Source: Arbacia lixula
Taxonomy: Eukaryota; Echinodermata; Echinoidea; Arbacioida; Arbaciidae
Direction: 5' to 3'
Length of the DNA: 64,000 nucleotides
NCBI GenBank assembly: GCA_963669155.1
Contig: OZ022591.1
Span: forward strand, 19,598,925 to 19,662,924
The notes under the pieces were generated by a model. The model was not told the origin of the DNA. It was given only the letters and a program-made list of their open reading frames with translations, and made no database searches. Shown here piece by piece: positions 12,374 to 26,060 of this stretch. The translations under genes were made by a program, and so were the position numbers. The first letter of the stretch is position 1. Each line of letters begins with the position of its first letter.

Positions 12374-14190
12374 CACTCTAAAACACAACTTAAACACACC
12401 GATACCGCCTTCAATCCTCCTGGAATTCCAATAATTATTGAGAAAAAATGCAGACAGATACACACACACAGACACACACGCCCCCCCCCCCCCCCACACA
12501 CACACATATACACGTAATCAAACACGCTCTCTTGATCGTACACTGTCTTTCATAGACCTTCATTAATTTCCCCGCGCATTTGCAGTCTCGGCTATTTACT
12601 GCCCCCGCACAAGGGCCTGCAGTGATGTAATTGTTATTCATAAACTAAAGCGGGGATGTCGTTAGTGACATCATCCCACAATAAATAACACTTGTATCTA
12701 GGGTGATTCGGTATTTTATCGGTTTGTTCTTATTATTTTACATATAGCTTATATAGGCCTATATACTAATGCTAGTAGGCATACTAAGAAGTGTACATCG
12801 AGGTCTCTCATTTTACATGCCGAAAATCTCGCCTGAAATATTCGTTCGCGAGTCCCGTAATTAACTTTCCTGCATACATGTTTTAGCTTTGAGTAAAATA
12901 TGACCAAGGAGTAATATGCTAGCTTCATACATCCTTGATATGACCCTGGGCGGAGGAACCTCATCATTGAAGAAAAATACCAGCGCATAATGGTGCATTA
13001 ATACATGGGTCTGTCCGCAGAGACTACGCCAAAATATTATGATGTTTGACCCTTATACGACTACAGTAAATTATTAGTAGATAATTAGTTCCTTCAGGAA
13101 AAGGAAATTCATGATCAGAGTAGACAAGTCATATAAAAATTTATCTTGTTTGAACATTATTTGATGTTGGTGGAAGGGTCAGTAGGCTAATATTATTTGG
13201 TAATTTTTATTTTACCGTGATCAACTATTTTGAGAAGACACATGGCGGAAGGATTTATGTAAATTAACGACAGAAAGACACGCCCCCGTGAAACATTCCG
13301 CTCAACCACATGGCCTGGCATCAGATATTTGTGTTATTTTGAGGTGGAAATTCCATTTTTAGGGTAGGTCACTATTGTTGCTACTTCCATAATTTTTACT
13401 TGCCTTTCTGTTAATTGATTGAGTTGGGTAATATTGTATTTTGGTGTGTGTAATTACCAAAATTTCGGATTTTATTCGAAGGTTCCACGTTGGAAGTGAG
13501 CATCGTCGAGTCAACGTTTGTTCCCACAGCGCTGGCCTGGGATGTCATCACAGTACACGCATGTGAACCAAACATAATAAGCGCAGGATAAGTTCATTGG
13601 TGTGGTGGACACGTTTAAAACAAATCGATGTGCTGGTACATTTTGTTTTTATTTTGGGGTAAGAAAATGATACCCTTCTTCTTAATCCTCTCTATATATC
13701 GACTAACCAGAGTTCTTTCCCCGCCAAGTCAGTGTACAGAATAATCAAGTATTGTGGTTTTCTTAGCTCTAGATACACAGTATAGACCATCGCAGGGGAA
13801 TCCCCGTTTGACGATTTCCGCCAAAGTCTGCATGAGTTGACCGGGGCATTGGCGGCGGCAAGGCAAGGCGACGGCAGGGGTCCTGGGTATCTCCGAGACT
13901 GCTCCCGTTTCCGCAAAGCGAGAGCGTCCTGAGCCTCGCCTTCGTTCTCCCTGCTTGTCGGGTCGGACTACTGTATTAATAAACCTGTGCAGATGAATGA
14001 ATTACTCATTTGAAATACATTTATCGCATGAATGACTCTCTGTATTGAATGTATACTTCACGTGTATAAAAATGTTTGAAAATTTTGAGCAATGTTAATT
14101 TGCGTTTGATACATATTTGCTCTTCACTCAAACAAATATGTTCTGTCAAAGCCAAAGGACAAGGCTACCAATCTTAGCTGTTCGAAAATG
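11841..14190. other. Gene-free stretch with C/CA microsatellites
   Basis: (CA)n and (GACA)n at 12020-12130, C-runs with CA at 12318-12372 and 12481-12505. A slightly GC- and CG-richer patch lies at 13780-13960. No gene recognised. The long frames over the C-runs are artefacts. Confidence 0.5.
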
Positions 14191-14765
14191 TATGCGCCGG
14201 GCTACAGCGGGCAAGTTACTGGTCGTGTGAAGGAGACTGACGGGCTTGGCTTGGGCGCCAATCTTCACTGGTATTGGTAAAGTCATGGTAATATGCCGTG
14301 ATATGCATATGTTTGCATGACGCACGTTTTATTATGCATCATTCATGAGATACATGTAACCCTAGATATATGGCGATCAACTGTATTTTTGCAGTCTAAG
14401 ATTTTATTGGGCGAGTTCATTCAGAAAATTCAAAAATTTAATAAACCTATCATTTCCTTTTTTAATTTTTGATATATTTGATTATTTATGATAATAAATA
14501 TGTTCTTGTGTTGAAACTCTACTGTATTTAGAGCTGAATTGAACAATTATTTGTTTTCTCTATGACATCTTTTACCAGCTTCAAAGTAGTTACTTATTAT
14601 AGTCTTTCTGCAAGTCTGTAGTCATTTACTTGTATGTTATGATACATTGATGTGCGTACCCGTTAGCTATCACAAGTTACAATTCTAGGCTATTCGTTCT
14701 AAAAGACTCCCGTCAGTCTCCTTCGCGCGACCAGTAGCTTGCCCACTATAGCCCGGCGCACATCA
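14191..14765. mobile_element. TIR element (MITE-like), about 575 bp
   Basis: The left end (14191-14244: GCGCCGGGCTACAGCGGGCA then GAAGGAGACTGACGGG) is repeated inverted at about 14708-14761 with five or so mismatches. The interior is AT-rich and non-coding. A fragment resembling the right end recurs near 17148-17185. Confidence 0.75.
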
Positions 14766-15280
14766 GATAGGCTACACTGGTAGTAGCAGGGATTGAGTGG
14801 TCTTCCCTGCGCGGCTGGCACTGGCGGCTTTGGTCTCACTGCTCCCACCCTCAGTCTCAGAACGTAGAAAGTCAAACGACAATGACAGAGCCTGGTAAAT
14901 TACACTTTTTCCGAAACAAGTACTGAACATATCGCTCAAGCCTGCAGGTCCTTATAGTCGTCTATTCTGAGCTTTTGGGCAGCATATTTCAAACTCTTTT
15001 ATTCTGTCAGACTTGAAATCTCTTGCGAATGCAATTGTGAGCGAAGTGAGCTCATTAATATTCATAATACGTCACGCTCAAGCCTTGTCACTTATTGACT
15101 GTGTTTGCGGACAGTTAAGAATATTTCTAGTGAAGCTTTGTTGGGGGTTCATAGAATTTCTACAAACGGAACAAGGTTGATAAAAGAATATTCATTTTTC
15201 GTCTTCACCAGTGATGATAGGCGTTTGGGCTAACCGGCAAGGATGAAGCCTTATCTATTGTATTCCCGGCCCTGGGGGTC

Positions 15281-15400
15281 AGGGGACATAGCGGGGACAA
15301 TCATTGAAGTTCATTAAAGTTTGCAGGGACGTTTACGAAATTTTGTTCCCAGCACTGCTGGGACATAGCGGGGACTGTCACAAAGATGTCACACCATAGT
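15281..15400. repeat. Copies of a GGGGACATAGCGGGGA repeat
   Basis: GGGGACATAGCGGGGAC at about 15283 and GGGACATAGCGGGGACTGTC at about 15361. Related copies flank the element at 16022-17061: about 15951, 17067 and, inverted, 17105. The 1 kb element therefore jumped into an older repeat. Confidence 0.6.
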
Positions 15401-16021
15401 ACATCAGGGGAAAAATGCACAGGATCAGACGACCAACGAGCGATTTCGCTCTGAAATTGCCCTCTCATTGATACCCCCTATTAAAAAAGAGAATAGAAAT
15501 TGAGCGATTGGGAAAAGTATAGGCATATTACTCCCTTTTAAACATCTAGGCCTATTTAATACACTCCGTCTAAATTTATATCACCAAAATCGAACTTTTC
15601 AGAAAAATGCGTCATTTCAATTTTTCCCATAATATTTGTACCTGAGCAATGAAAAGGATATGAAATCGATTTAACTTGTTATGAATATATGTTTTCATTT
15701 ACTGGCTTTGTGATTGATTTTTTTTTTGTAAACATTTTTTAAAAAGATTTTCTACTCGTTGTCAATCGATATGAAATGCAATAGATACGGTATGCAAGTT
15801 GCCACATACGGTACGGTACCCTGTACGAGATTACAAATTGAATGAAAATATGGTAACTGGACAGAGGCCAGGGATGTACAGTGAGTCCCGGCGTAGGTGG
15901 GCCAGGCGTATGCAGGGATTGTCACATCGTACCCCTGTTAACGGGGGCAGTGACATAGCAGGGGATTTACATAAAATGAGTACCCGGCAGGGCCGCGACC
16001 TCGAGTTACTGTACCGGGGAC

Positions 16022-17061
16022 TAAGCCTGAGTCATATCGATTTTTTCAGAAACCGGTGTTCGATGGCTTTGCGCCGATCGAACATCGATGCATCGATACA
16101 TGACGTCACCCAGCCACTGCCAAGAGCCAATTTATGAATGAAAATATAGTAAGCATACGCAGTGCAATCCTTCCATTTCCCCACATAGTATTCCACCAAA
16201 ACAAGCGTGCAATTCTCTATCACCTCGTACCAAAATCGACCTAGAATTTCACTTTCCTTTATTTTATATGAATTATGAAAGGTATTCTCGGAGAATCTAT
16301 TTTCTCACCAATACTGCACATGTAAGCGAATTTCGATTACTTCTTGTTTTTCCGTCAAAATCTTACAAATTAGCGTCAATATGGCATCGTATACATGTAT
16401 GTAGGTTGGAATCTGTAGAGTCTATATTGCAACGGGCAGAAAGTCAATCAGCTTCCGGGTTGCGATTTTTTTTTTCCGTAACCCTAATGCGTCGAAAAAT
16501 CGCTTCCGGGTTTCGGACAACGTGACCGGATATCGTTATCACTATTTTGGCGACCACGTGGTTATGACGTGATCTACGCGATGCACCAATCAGTGGTCTC
16601 CGAATCGCTATACGGAGACGCTCTATTAGTCTGTACGTCGGCAGCGTGTATGCAAATGAGCCTTACGCACGATTGCCACTGTATTTCCGGGTTTTCACAA
16701 CACACGATGCTATCCGTTGTACAAAGTCTATGGACAATTGTTTGTTGTGGCGTACGCGTTGCGCTGTATATAATAGTGAACGAATCAAATCCAAGTAGTA
16801 GCTGCTTGATCATCAAGCGACCTGTTCATTCTCTTGATGCGTTACCTGCAAAACTCACAAAAGAGAGTAGGAACCAAGTAAGCAAATTAAGATTGTGAAA
16901 ATATGAAGATAAATTGTGTATAACAGGACTATCAAACAAAAGATTTTGTGTTTTCTAGTCAATTTGGTAATTTCATCGATGCATCGAATTCATCAAAACG
17001 AAATCGGAGTTCGACTTCTTCGATCGAACACCGGCTTAATAATCGATTCGACTCAGGCCTA
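16022..17061 (+). mobile_element. 1 kb TIR element, copy 1
   Basis: Ends TAAGCCTGAGTCATATCGAT and, inverted, TAGGCCTGAGTCGAATCGAT, both followed inward by CGGTGTTCGAT. TA at each edge fits a TA target. There is no transposase frame, so it is non-autonomous. Copy 2 lies inverted at 29463-30440. By eye the copies are close to 90 percent alike. Confidence 0.75.
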
Positions 17062-17189
17062 CCGGGGACATAGCCGGGGATGTCACACAGGCAAAACGTA
17101 CACTCCCCGCTATGTCCCCACTTTGTCCAAACTGTGCATTAGTAGATTGCCCACTTGCCTGACGCATATCGGATAGGCTATCGCCATCG

Positions 17190-20149
17190 CAGCTGCCGTT
17201 GTGCAATTCTGAACCACTTAAGTTCTTAAACAATAAAAAAAAAGAAATACAACATGGATTAAAATCAACTTTAAACCAGCCACGAGAATATCCAGGTATA
17301 TTCTCTGTCAATATATGCAATACATGTGAGATTTGAGCAAACAAAATTGCTCAAATTTACATCTAATCACGACTCTTTTGCTCCAAAGCTCAGTGCTACG
17401 CAGTGGTCGCAGTAAGGGTCCAGGGGTAGTATTCCAGAATTATCCTAAATTGGACTAATAAGTCCTAAAGGTCCCCAACTTAGGAGGTGCCTAAGAATTG
17501 TTCATGTACAAGTACCTTTGACGCTAGCGTCAAAGGTAGTGTTGCGCGTGTGTACTGAAAGTCAATGTGTCAAAAGCCTAGGAGTCAGACTAGGAGTACA
17601 TGTATGTGTCGTATACCACTATTACCAGTTATCGTTATGCTATCGCTAGTGCTTGTGTCAATGGCAAGTGGAAGGACATTAGTTTTCAACTTATGTTAAC
17701 GGGTCTCATATAATGTACATCGTAGTATCATGAAAGTCCGATATGATACTACCGCAGGCGAGATCTGCCATCCATAAAGCTTAGAATCATCAACAGTCAC
17801 CACGATTTGTGCCGGTATGTACCAAATTTGCTGCTAAATTCTGTTAAGTTGATGTACGTTCATATTTTTATCTACATTGAATGCAAAACTTTGTAACTTT
17901 TTGGGAAAGCTTAGACTGTGTACGATTTTTTTCAACACAAGCTAAGCTGCACAATGCAGCTCGAAGTGTCCGTGGTGGCTGGAAGTTGGCTGCCGCAAGG
18001 CCAATTCTGACAGATTTTGAGTGAAATTTTCTCTGCGTGTGCGTCTATGGAGTAATGTATTTTAAAGCGTACAAATGACATAGTTTTATTTATTTATTTT
18101 TATTTATATAGTTGTAGATTCTAGACGTAATACATTTACATTGTAGTATATGAATTTATTCTTGTCATGTGAGATGAGGGGAAACAGAATGGAATCAATC
18201 GGTCATTCACAGAAAAATCTGCCCGATATTCCTTCCGACTCTGTGTAGCCATTGACACATGCATGTATGCGGTTAGCCTCAAAATACGTGTATAAAACAA
18301 AATCTGTTTCATGCGATCACTGTCAATCATGATGTCACGTGACTATTCCGTCACAGGGGGAAGTCGAGCTCTGTGTTGAATGTGCGTGTTTTGTATTGCT
18401 GTGTCAAAGAATTGGCCATGTAATGTGCCCCCAATTGGAAGAATTTAAGAGAAAATGCCAAAGAGGTGCATGCACTTTTTCTCAAAAGATGACAAATTAC
18501 GGCGAATTTTGTCAGCGAGAGTAAGGCTGACCCATGCAAAATGCCTCAGCGACAGTAGCGTAATGTGCAGCTAGTACTCACTTCCCCTGCGATCGATGCC
18601 TCCGAGGTTGCGCGCAATACTGTTTTTGCAGTTCAACAATCGTGTTCAGAAGGAAGTTGAAGCTGGATGCGGTTCCCGTCATAAATCTCCCGACCAATTA
18701 ATCCTCTAAAATACGACAAAATATTCGCTCAGCCTCAACTCACTGCTTGGCGCTCGTTCAACTATGGTGTAGCAGTCCCAGGGCTACGGCGCTAATGCAG
18801 ACCTAGAAATCACTTTTTGGGAGGAATTCAACAGCAAAGAAGTTGTCTAGGGTTAGGGTTGGGGTCAGGGTTAGATTTAGAATTAGGACTAGGTTAAGGG
18901 TGAGGGAAGTATACACTTCTGAACTGGTGCCGTGACTGAGCTGGCCGTGAGTGTGGGAGTTGCAATGCAGGCAGCTAAATCTAGTGGTATGGAGACACGT
19001 TCATTAGGAAAAAGCCAGTTCATAGTTACACCATGGTTGGACAATCCACTAAATCAAATAGTACTGAAATTCAATTTTCTGGATTGCTCATATTGATGAC
19101 AAAGTCAAAGACGATTTAATCAGAAAAAGCATTCGGAAGATATTCGCAAAATCACTCTCAACACACAGCCAGCTATGTAATAGCACGCGAAAGACAAACT
19201 TGCGCTCAATCGCGATTGACCAAGCCTTCCCCCTCATACGTCACAGGCTATGACGTAATACGCTTGCCGCTTATCTCTGTTTTTGTCATGTCGTTCTATT
19301 AATAGTCAGGTTTTGATGTAAAATGTACAATTCATTCTTATTTTTTGCTAAAAATATGTATTGAAATGGCCATTAAAAACTAAGGTAGATAAGTGGAAAT
19401 CAGATTTTAAGCTGTCTCGCTGTCAGGGGCCCTTTTAAAGATTGTCCGTCCCTTTTGCAAGCTTAAAATTTGAAATCGTCTATCACGATCGTAAATTGAA
19501 GAAAGTGTGATTCAAGACCATTTCTAAGAATATAGCATGTTGAAGCTTTCTGTATTATGTAAAAAAATTCAGCCGTTAAATTTCAAACCGACTTTTTTCG
19601 TACCACGAAAAAAGTATTAGCCTTTGTTACAGTATCTATGTGGTTATTATGCGTGTGTGAAATGCTAATTTTATGAGTAACTACCAAACTTTGGAGATGA
19701 TTCCTTCCATAGAACAATTTTTTTCATAATGCGTTTTATAATTTAATCAACAGATTAATCAATAAAGCAGAAATTTCAACACAAACTGCTAAAAGCCTGA
19801 GGTAAAGACTATCAATCAGACGTTGTTTACGTGCATTATTTGAATTTTACACTACGTATCCTTTTCAAATTGTGAATATAGAGTTTGCTAACAGTTCTCT
19901 ATATGTTTTGCCAATGTTTCGATGGTTTTGTGGTGATCTGAAAAAGGGACTGGCTGTCTTTAAGCAAAATGCCTCATCCATTCAATTTTGAGCTGTGTAC
20001 TCTAGTTGTCAACAATAAAATATTGTCTGAAGTTGACAACAATGATTGTACATTGTACAGAAACACTGTACACTTAGATAACTTCCTCACGCCAAGCTCA
20101 CTTTATACGTCCTTGTTCATTTACATGTATTGTGCATGCGTAAATAGAA
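17190..20149. other. Gene-free stretch
   Basis: No supported gene. A perfect 26 bp palindrome lies at 17513-17538 and a degenerate TTAGGG-like patch at 18848-18910. Otherwise ordinary AT-rich sequence. Confidence 0.5.
17513..17538. repeat. Perfect 26 bp palindrome
   Basis: The arm TACCTTTGACGCT is followed directly by its exact reverse complement AGCGTCAAAGGTA. Confidence 0.95.
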
Positions 20150-20305
20150 TATATATAGTATATTGTCCTTGGAAGACAAGAAGCCTTCAAAAAGGTGACT
20201 TGCTGAAAGTTATTTGCCTTCAAATGATGCACATTTGGAGTAATTAGTGATTAAATCACAAATCGTCAAAAATTTTGGGCTGAAAGTGTAACCTTTTAAC
20301 AAATA
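20150..20305. mobile_element. MITE family B, partial copy
   Basis: Contains GAAGCCTTCAAAAAGGTGAC, CTGAAAGTTATTTGCC and TAATTAGTGATTAAATCACAAAT, shared with copies at 31016, 42753, 45559 and 60710. Family B is a fold-back: the core repeats inverted in full copies. Confidence 0.7.
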
Positions 20306-20587
20306 TGGACAATATGCTTGATAATTTTGGATTGAAACCATTTGAATATTCTTTTTGCCAAATATAACAATTTAACATCAGTTATGTCTATTCTAAATTT
20401 TGGAGGCAGATAACGACACTTACACAGAATGGCTTGTGTAGGTCTGTCCACTTACCATGCATAACACTTCAAACTTTGTCCTGTACTCTCTTCTACATGT
20501 AACTCACTAGGACTAGTCTGCCATCAAGATGTCTCAGATTTTTGTACACTTACCAAAGAGAATTCATTTTGGATGTAAGCTGCACCT

Positions 20588-21051
20588 TTAAAGGGATAGT
20601 TCACGCTGAAGATAAGTTGGTTTCAATTAAAGCAGAAATAGTAAAGAAACATAAGTGAAGGTTTGACAAATTTCCTTAAAAGGATAAGAAAGTTATGATC
20701 TTTTGAAATTTCAATTTTGAAGTCATATGTGAGGTGCTCTCCCGTATGTTGTGTACAGCATGATTCCATAAATAGCTCTCTTTTTTTTTGACAACAGAAT
20801 GATTTTTTTAAAAACAGGTATACTGCGCAGGTTAAAGGGTGCATATTTTTTTGAGAAAATGCACATTTTTGAGAAAAAATTGGACACAACATTATGGGAA
20901 AACACCACGCATGTGATGTCCCTAAATCAAAACTTCAAAAAGATCATAACTTTCTTATCCTTTGACAGATTTTCATCAAACCTTCATTTAACTGTTTATT
21001 TTATGTGTCTCCTTTTATTGAAACCAATTTAATTTTAGGGTGAACTATCCC
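20588..21051. mobile_element. MITE family A, copy 1 (fold-back)
   Basis: The left edge TTAAAGGGATAGTTCACGCT and the right edge AGGGTGAACTATCCC are inverted copies. The arms run inward about 200 bp (GGTTTCAAT, AAACCTTCA, GATCATAACTTTCTTATCCT in both). No coding. Other copies: 22713, 28856 and 45063. Confidence 0.85.
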
Positions 21052-22712
21052 ACAATGCATCAGACATTGGCCTGTATCACATGTATGGTAGAAGAAAAAA
21101 AAAAGATGTGTCCTTGCTATGAAATCACAATGATATTACCCTGAATAAAGACTAGCCACACAGAGCACTGTACGTTATCCTCACTTTGATGTTCAGTGAG
21201 TGGATATATGTACAAAGTAATGCAGGCTGCATAACAGTGCGTGCACACCTGGCCTATATTATAAACTACACATGCGTGTGCATTGCTCTTGACCTAAACT
21301 ACAATAGAACTGATGCTTCACCTCCGCCATTGCATATGAAATGACATGTATGCATTGCATTTGTATACATGTGCCTGTATACATGTATGCATACCGTGCA
21401 TATTATGGTGAATATCAGGGAGCTCAGTGTGGTTGTGTTCATGGTTCAGTCTGTGCTTTCATAGTTTGTGCTCTTCAGAACAAGTCAGTGGAAAGGAACA
21501 AGTTGTGCAGGAACACCTCCGTGCACATGGACAGTACATGTGCCTCATGATTTGTGATTTGTTTGGGTAAGTTTTATTTACAGATACTGTACAGAAGCAT
21601 TGAAACAAGCTTGCTGATTGTAACAACATTTGTACCTTTCATTGTGTGCGTAGGCCTAAATGAACATGTATGTTAGGTGTACATTTCTTATTCAAGTTCT
21701 ATGCTGATTAATACTGTCAGTCCCATAAGCAATGCACTGTAATTGCCATGGACTTTGATTGTTTGGTATTGATAGGATTAATAGAGTACACATTTCAATG
21801 TGTCAAGGAGAAAGTAATTTGCATCCTGTGGTTTATTTTTGCTCAATGAAGTGAAGATAAGACTCTAATACCCTGTCTTAACAGACAGGCTGGGAGGTTC
21901 TCCGGAGAACCTCTGGAAAAGGAACATGGGGTAAAAATTACTTGTTTGGCATTTACCGGTAAAACACGGGGCAAGGTTTCTACACCCGTCTTAACTGCTC
22001 GAGGATCTTCTCCGGGTACAACCTGGGCCGTTGGGGACAGTGCAGGTAACTTCAGAAGATGGTGGTGGCCGACCAACTTATACATATCCGTAGCCTTGTA
22101 ATTTCAAATTTTGAATGAATAGCCTCTAATTCCTCGCACACTTTTTAACATTTATTTTACAACATGGATTTGCAATGGATATTTGTAGGCATGCTGTTCT
22201 TCATCATGGAAAATCTGCAGCTGAGAAGCAAAGCAATTTTGTTCTAGATCGTTTTTATATTTTCCATTAATGATTATTTCATAGCTTATGATACATGCAG
22301 TACATTATTGGAAGACTTCCCAATATACAAATTTATTGAGTCTGCCTGCCAACTACACTGTACCTGTTAGGAATTAATGAATTGGAGGGGGGGGGGGGGG
22401 GGGGGGCTTGCTGAGTGCCTCAATAAGTCCTGGTCAATTACACATCAGTAATTAGGATGAGGCCCCTAGAGGCAGGCTCAAAGCCACCCCTACACCAGGT
22501 AGAAAGGCCCATTGATCTCCATTGATCAAAGGTGAGGCTGAGGTTCCACGCTGGAACTTTTTCTTTCAGCCCGTCTTAAGATTTTAATCCTGTGGATAAT
22601 ACAGTGGGGGATTATCCTTAGTGGAGATGGTATACAGTTTGTAGGGATGATCATTGCTTGGCCTTAGCTTTGTATTCTTGTTTTTGGTGGGAAGGAGCAG
22701 CATAAGTTTCTT
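21052..22712. other. Gene-free stretch with a G-run
   Basis: A G-run lies at 22386-22406. A somewhat GC-richer patch at 21880-22080 has an open minus frame but matches no family I know. Confidence 0.45.
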
Positions 22713-23136
22713 GAAGGGAAAGTCCACCCTGAAGTTGAGATGGCTATAATAAAAGCATAGACATGAAAGAAACATGAAGTGATGGTTTGATGAAAATCCA
22801 TTGAAGAAGAAAGATGCTATCCCATGTGTTGTGTACTATATTTTTTTAAATGTTAGTTTATGTATCATTTTACGTGTGTATTTGATATATCAGTAGATAC
22901 TCATTTTTACACACATACATATATGAAAAAAAGATTTATTCCTTCATCAGAAACAGAAAAGAGCAATTTATGGACTCATATAGCACACAACATATGTGAG
23001 AGCATCTTGCATGTGACAACACAAATATTAATTTCTTCAAATCCTTGAACAGATTTTTGTCTGACCTTCACTAAAATGTTTCTTTTATGGTTCTGCTTTT
23101 ATTAACTTCAACTTAAAGACAGGGTGTCTCTTTTAC
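22713..23136. mobile_element. MITE family A, copy 2, diverged
   Basis: Starts GAAGGGAAAGTCCACCCTGA and carries the inner marks GGTTTGATGAAAATCC and CACAACATATGTGAGAGCA. The right arm is weaker (AACTTAAAGACAGGGTG), so this is an older copy. Confidence 0.7.
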
Positions 23137-23307
23137 AGGATAAAAAAAATAACATTTTGTACAAACCAAGGCAAATTGAAAAAGATACTGTATATTAGAA
23201 CTGGAAACAGACTTATAACACAATTCTAGTGATCAATTATTGAGGAGGTTTTGGGTGGGTTGTCCGAAACCGAGACCAGCGATTGTTGTATGCTATTGTC
23301 CGCATAG

Positions 23308-23334
23308 TATGTCTGTCTGTCTGTCTGTCTGTAA
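23308..23334. repeat. (GTCT)n microsatellite
   Basis: Six or seven GTCT units at the end of a short repeat that begins GGTTGTCCGAAACC near 23259. Confidence 0.85.
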
Positions 23335-23941
23335 TATCTGCCTGATACCTGATTTTACGCCCTTTCCCCCCAGCACTGTAGTCTTGCGCTCACACCAAGC
23401 AGTGTTTTGTAACACAAAATTTGATTGGACAGGATCTAAGTGCAAGTCAGATCTTTTACAAGTATTGTTCCCATGAACGTACAAGTGGAATGACGTGAAT
23501 CTACGGTACACATAAGCTATTTCATGGACATGTTGTAATTTGTTGTAGTTCTTTCGTGCCAGTCTAACGCATAAGGCACTGTACATGTGCTCTTTGCAGT
23601 GTTTTCGTTTTAAGATTGTCAATGAACTTTTAAAAAACATGTAGAGTGAATAAGATTTAACTGCCTGCTGCTGACTTTGCAATTTCATTCCAGTCAAGGT
23701 TCATGTAAATATCACCTGTGAACACCCAAGTATAACATGAGATTTCTTAAAAAGAAACACCATGAATTGTTTCAACCTACATGTACATTGTAATTGGGTT
23801 TTAGGGATTCCCCACAATCTATGCACATCTAGATGTAGATAAGGAGGAATGCGCTGCCAGTTCGAAGTCCCATGGCCAATTTGAGACATTTGTCTTGCAA
23901 GGAGACTTGAACGCTGACAAGAAATACAAATTCATAAAATG

Positions 23942-24425
23942 TCAACAAATTTGAGAAAGTGATTGTGAAAAGTCAGAGAGAAATTAACCATGTTTGTACA
24001 TCATGTGCAACTGATTGTAACATGCATTTGTCTTAGAAATATCACAAAATATATGTAGCAGATATGCACTAATGTTTTCATTAAAAATATGACCACATGG
24101 GGGGCATGTTTGCATAATCCCCAGGGACTACTATCTAAAGGCCAAGTGAGTATTATGCAAATATTGGGAGCCTAGATGATGGGTTATTGCATGGTATTGT
24201 GAAAGAGTGGCTGAAGTCGTGGCACACATGTACACACACTTCCTTATAAGGCCTATGAGACCATATTTGGCCATCTCTTAAAAAACTACATGAAGTGTAA
24301 AAATGATATGCACTAGCCAGGCCCCCAACAAATTGTCAACAAATTTGAGAAAGTGATTATGAAAAGTCAGAGAGAAATAACCATGTTTGTCATTTGCAAC
24401 TGATTTTAACATGCACTAGCCAAGC
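23942..24425. repeat. Direct repeat of about 85 bp, 388 bp apart
   Basis: ACAAATTTGAGAAAGTGATT and GAAAAGTCAGAGAGAAAT, ending near AACATGCA, occur at 23945-24030 and again at 24333-24416. A C-run follows at 24428-24444. Confidence 0.8.
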
Positions 24426-26060
24426 CACCCCCCCCCCCCCCCCATTCCCCCTTCATATATAGGTAGAGGCAGCTATGGCTGTAGTAGACTTATGCTGTGT
24501 TAAGACCAGGGAGGTTTGCCATTACTGTTTGTCAAAATGGCCTTCCTGAGTGACTGAGTGAGTTTGTGTACTTAAAGCTAAGCAAAGGTAAGGACCACAA
24601 CGTGCATGCTGCGTTCATGCGTTTGAAAGACTACGAACTACGGATCAAATCACCAGCACTATTTCCTAGCTCACCAAAAGAACTTCTTTTTAAAAATGTA
24701 TAGAAGTAAGATGTTTTCATGAGAATACCAGCTTCACTGTATAGGCGGTGAGTGGTAAACTAGATTAGTCACTCTTTTATACCCATTTTATACTAGGAGT
24801 TGCCAGGTACGGACCTGAAGCAGGGTAACCTTTACCCAGTATGTAACCAGTATGAAAGGTCAACAAATACGTGTATTAAGCCCACGCTTCAGTTGGTCCA
24901 TGCGAGAAGGTGGACCAGGTTCACATCAGGTCCGTTTCAGGCCCGAGCTTACAAAGTATAAAAGTTTCTTAATTTTAGTACGGACTAAATTCGTTGACCC
25001 ATGAATCGGAAAGAGTGCCACATGTGGGTTACCAATGCTATAATAATTCGTGCATGATGTGCATAATTCTTTGCTGTACTGTTGGGCCAGGAGAGATCGC
25101 ACTTCGTTCGTCATCAAAGTAGATTTGACATATTGTAATAAATACATCAACAGAATATCGCTGAGAAGCGAACTGTATTAAATCCTCTATCTAGAATTTG
25201 AACATGGCAGATAAAGATTGAAATTCCTGTGGAATGGGAACGGAACTCTAACTCGCGAGTAGTTATATAGGGAAGAAAGCGTTCTAGTCACGGGAAGCAC
25301 AGCTGCTGAGAGGGGGAGATAGGGAAGATGAAAATGGCGTCATTCTCCTCTTTTCTCCTGTGAGCTGGAGATGGAATTGAGAATGATAAATCTACTGCAA
25401 AGAGCCCAATTTATTGAATATTGTACTTAGAATTTAAAATGCCTGGAAGCCAGGGTAGAATATGTACCAGTATTGGGCCAAGAGATAGAAGTTACCAATG
25501 GACACTGTGATCTTGTAGATTTAGAAGACATGAGGATGATGCAATATGTCTCCCTATTTAATCACTTTTTCCTCCTGCAGTTCTAAGCTGGAACGAATGG
25601 TGGCCTGACCCTTTATTGAAGTCCTTGTCCATCTGTGATCCAGACCTGTGTGTGTACATACATGCTGAATGAATAGTGCCTCAGGAGACTGCAGATTAGA
25701 ACAATGGCTATACTACTCTTGGAGATATTGCATCATCATTCCAATTTCTGATGTTGGTCACTTTGTTTAATTTTATCATTGTCTTATGATTCATGCCTTG
25801 TCCAGAAAATCTGTATTTCATTTGAATTGATGTTATTTTCACCAAATAATTGTTTCTTGTAGACAATGTTGTCTCTAGTCAGTTGTTCTGCTTATTACAC
25901 TCATGCTAATTTAATTGTCCTTTTTCAGGTTCAGGTTCTGTGAGCAGAGGACTTATTCTCCAATTCTGATGGCTTTTAGTTGGTTATACATTCACTGCTT
26001 ATATCAGCTATTCTTTATTTAAAAATGGTCTGTTTTCTTTTCTGTTTTTTCTATCTGCAG

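Noticed and set aside
12154-12641. Gly- and Cys-rich minus-strand frames
   Set aside because: They run through C-runs and CA repeats, with no family match.
15799-16137. Frame of 112 codons
   Set aside because: It runs across the edge of the 1 kb TIR element and the older GGGACATAGC repeat, with no recognisable domain.
18848-18910. Telomere-like TTAGGG patch
   Set aside because: Only a few degenerate units; too short to call an interstitial telomere.
21843-22085. Possible upstream non-coding exon (GC-richer patch, open minus frame)
   Set aside because: No clear acceptor/donor pair on the + strand and no similarity.
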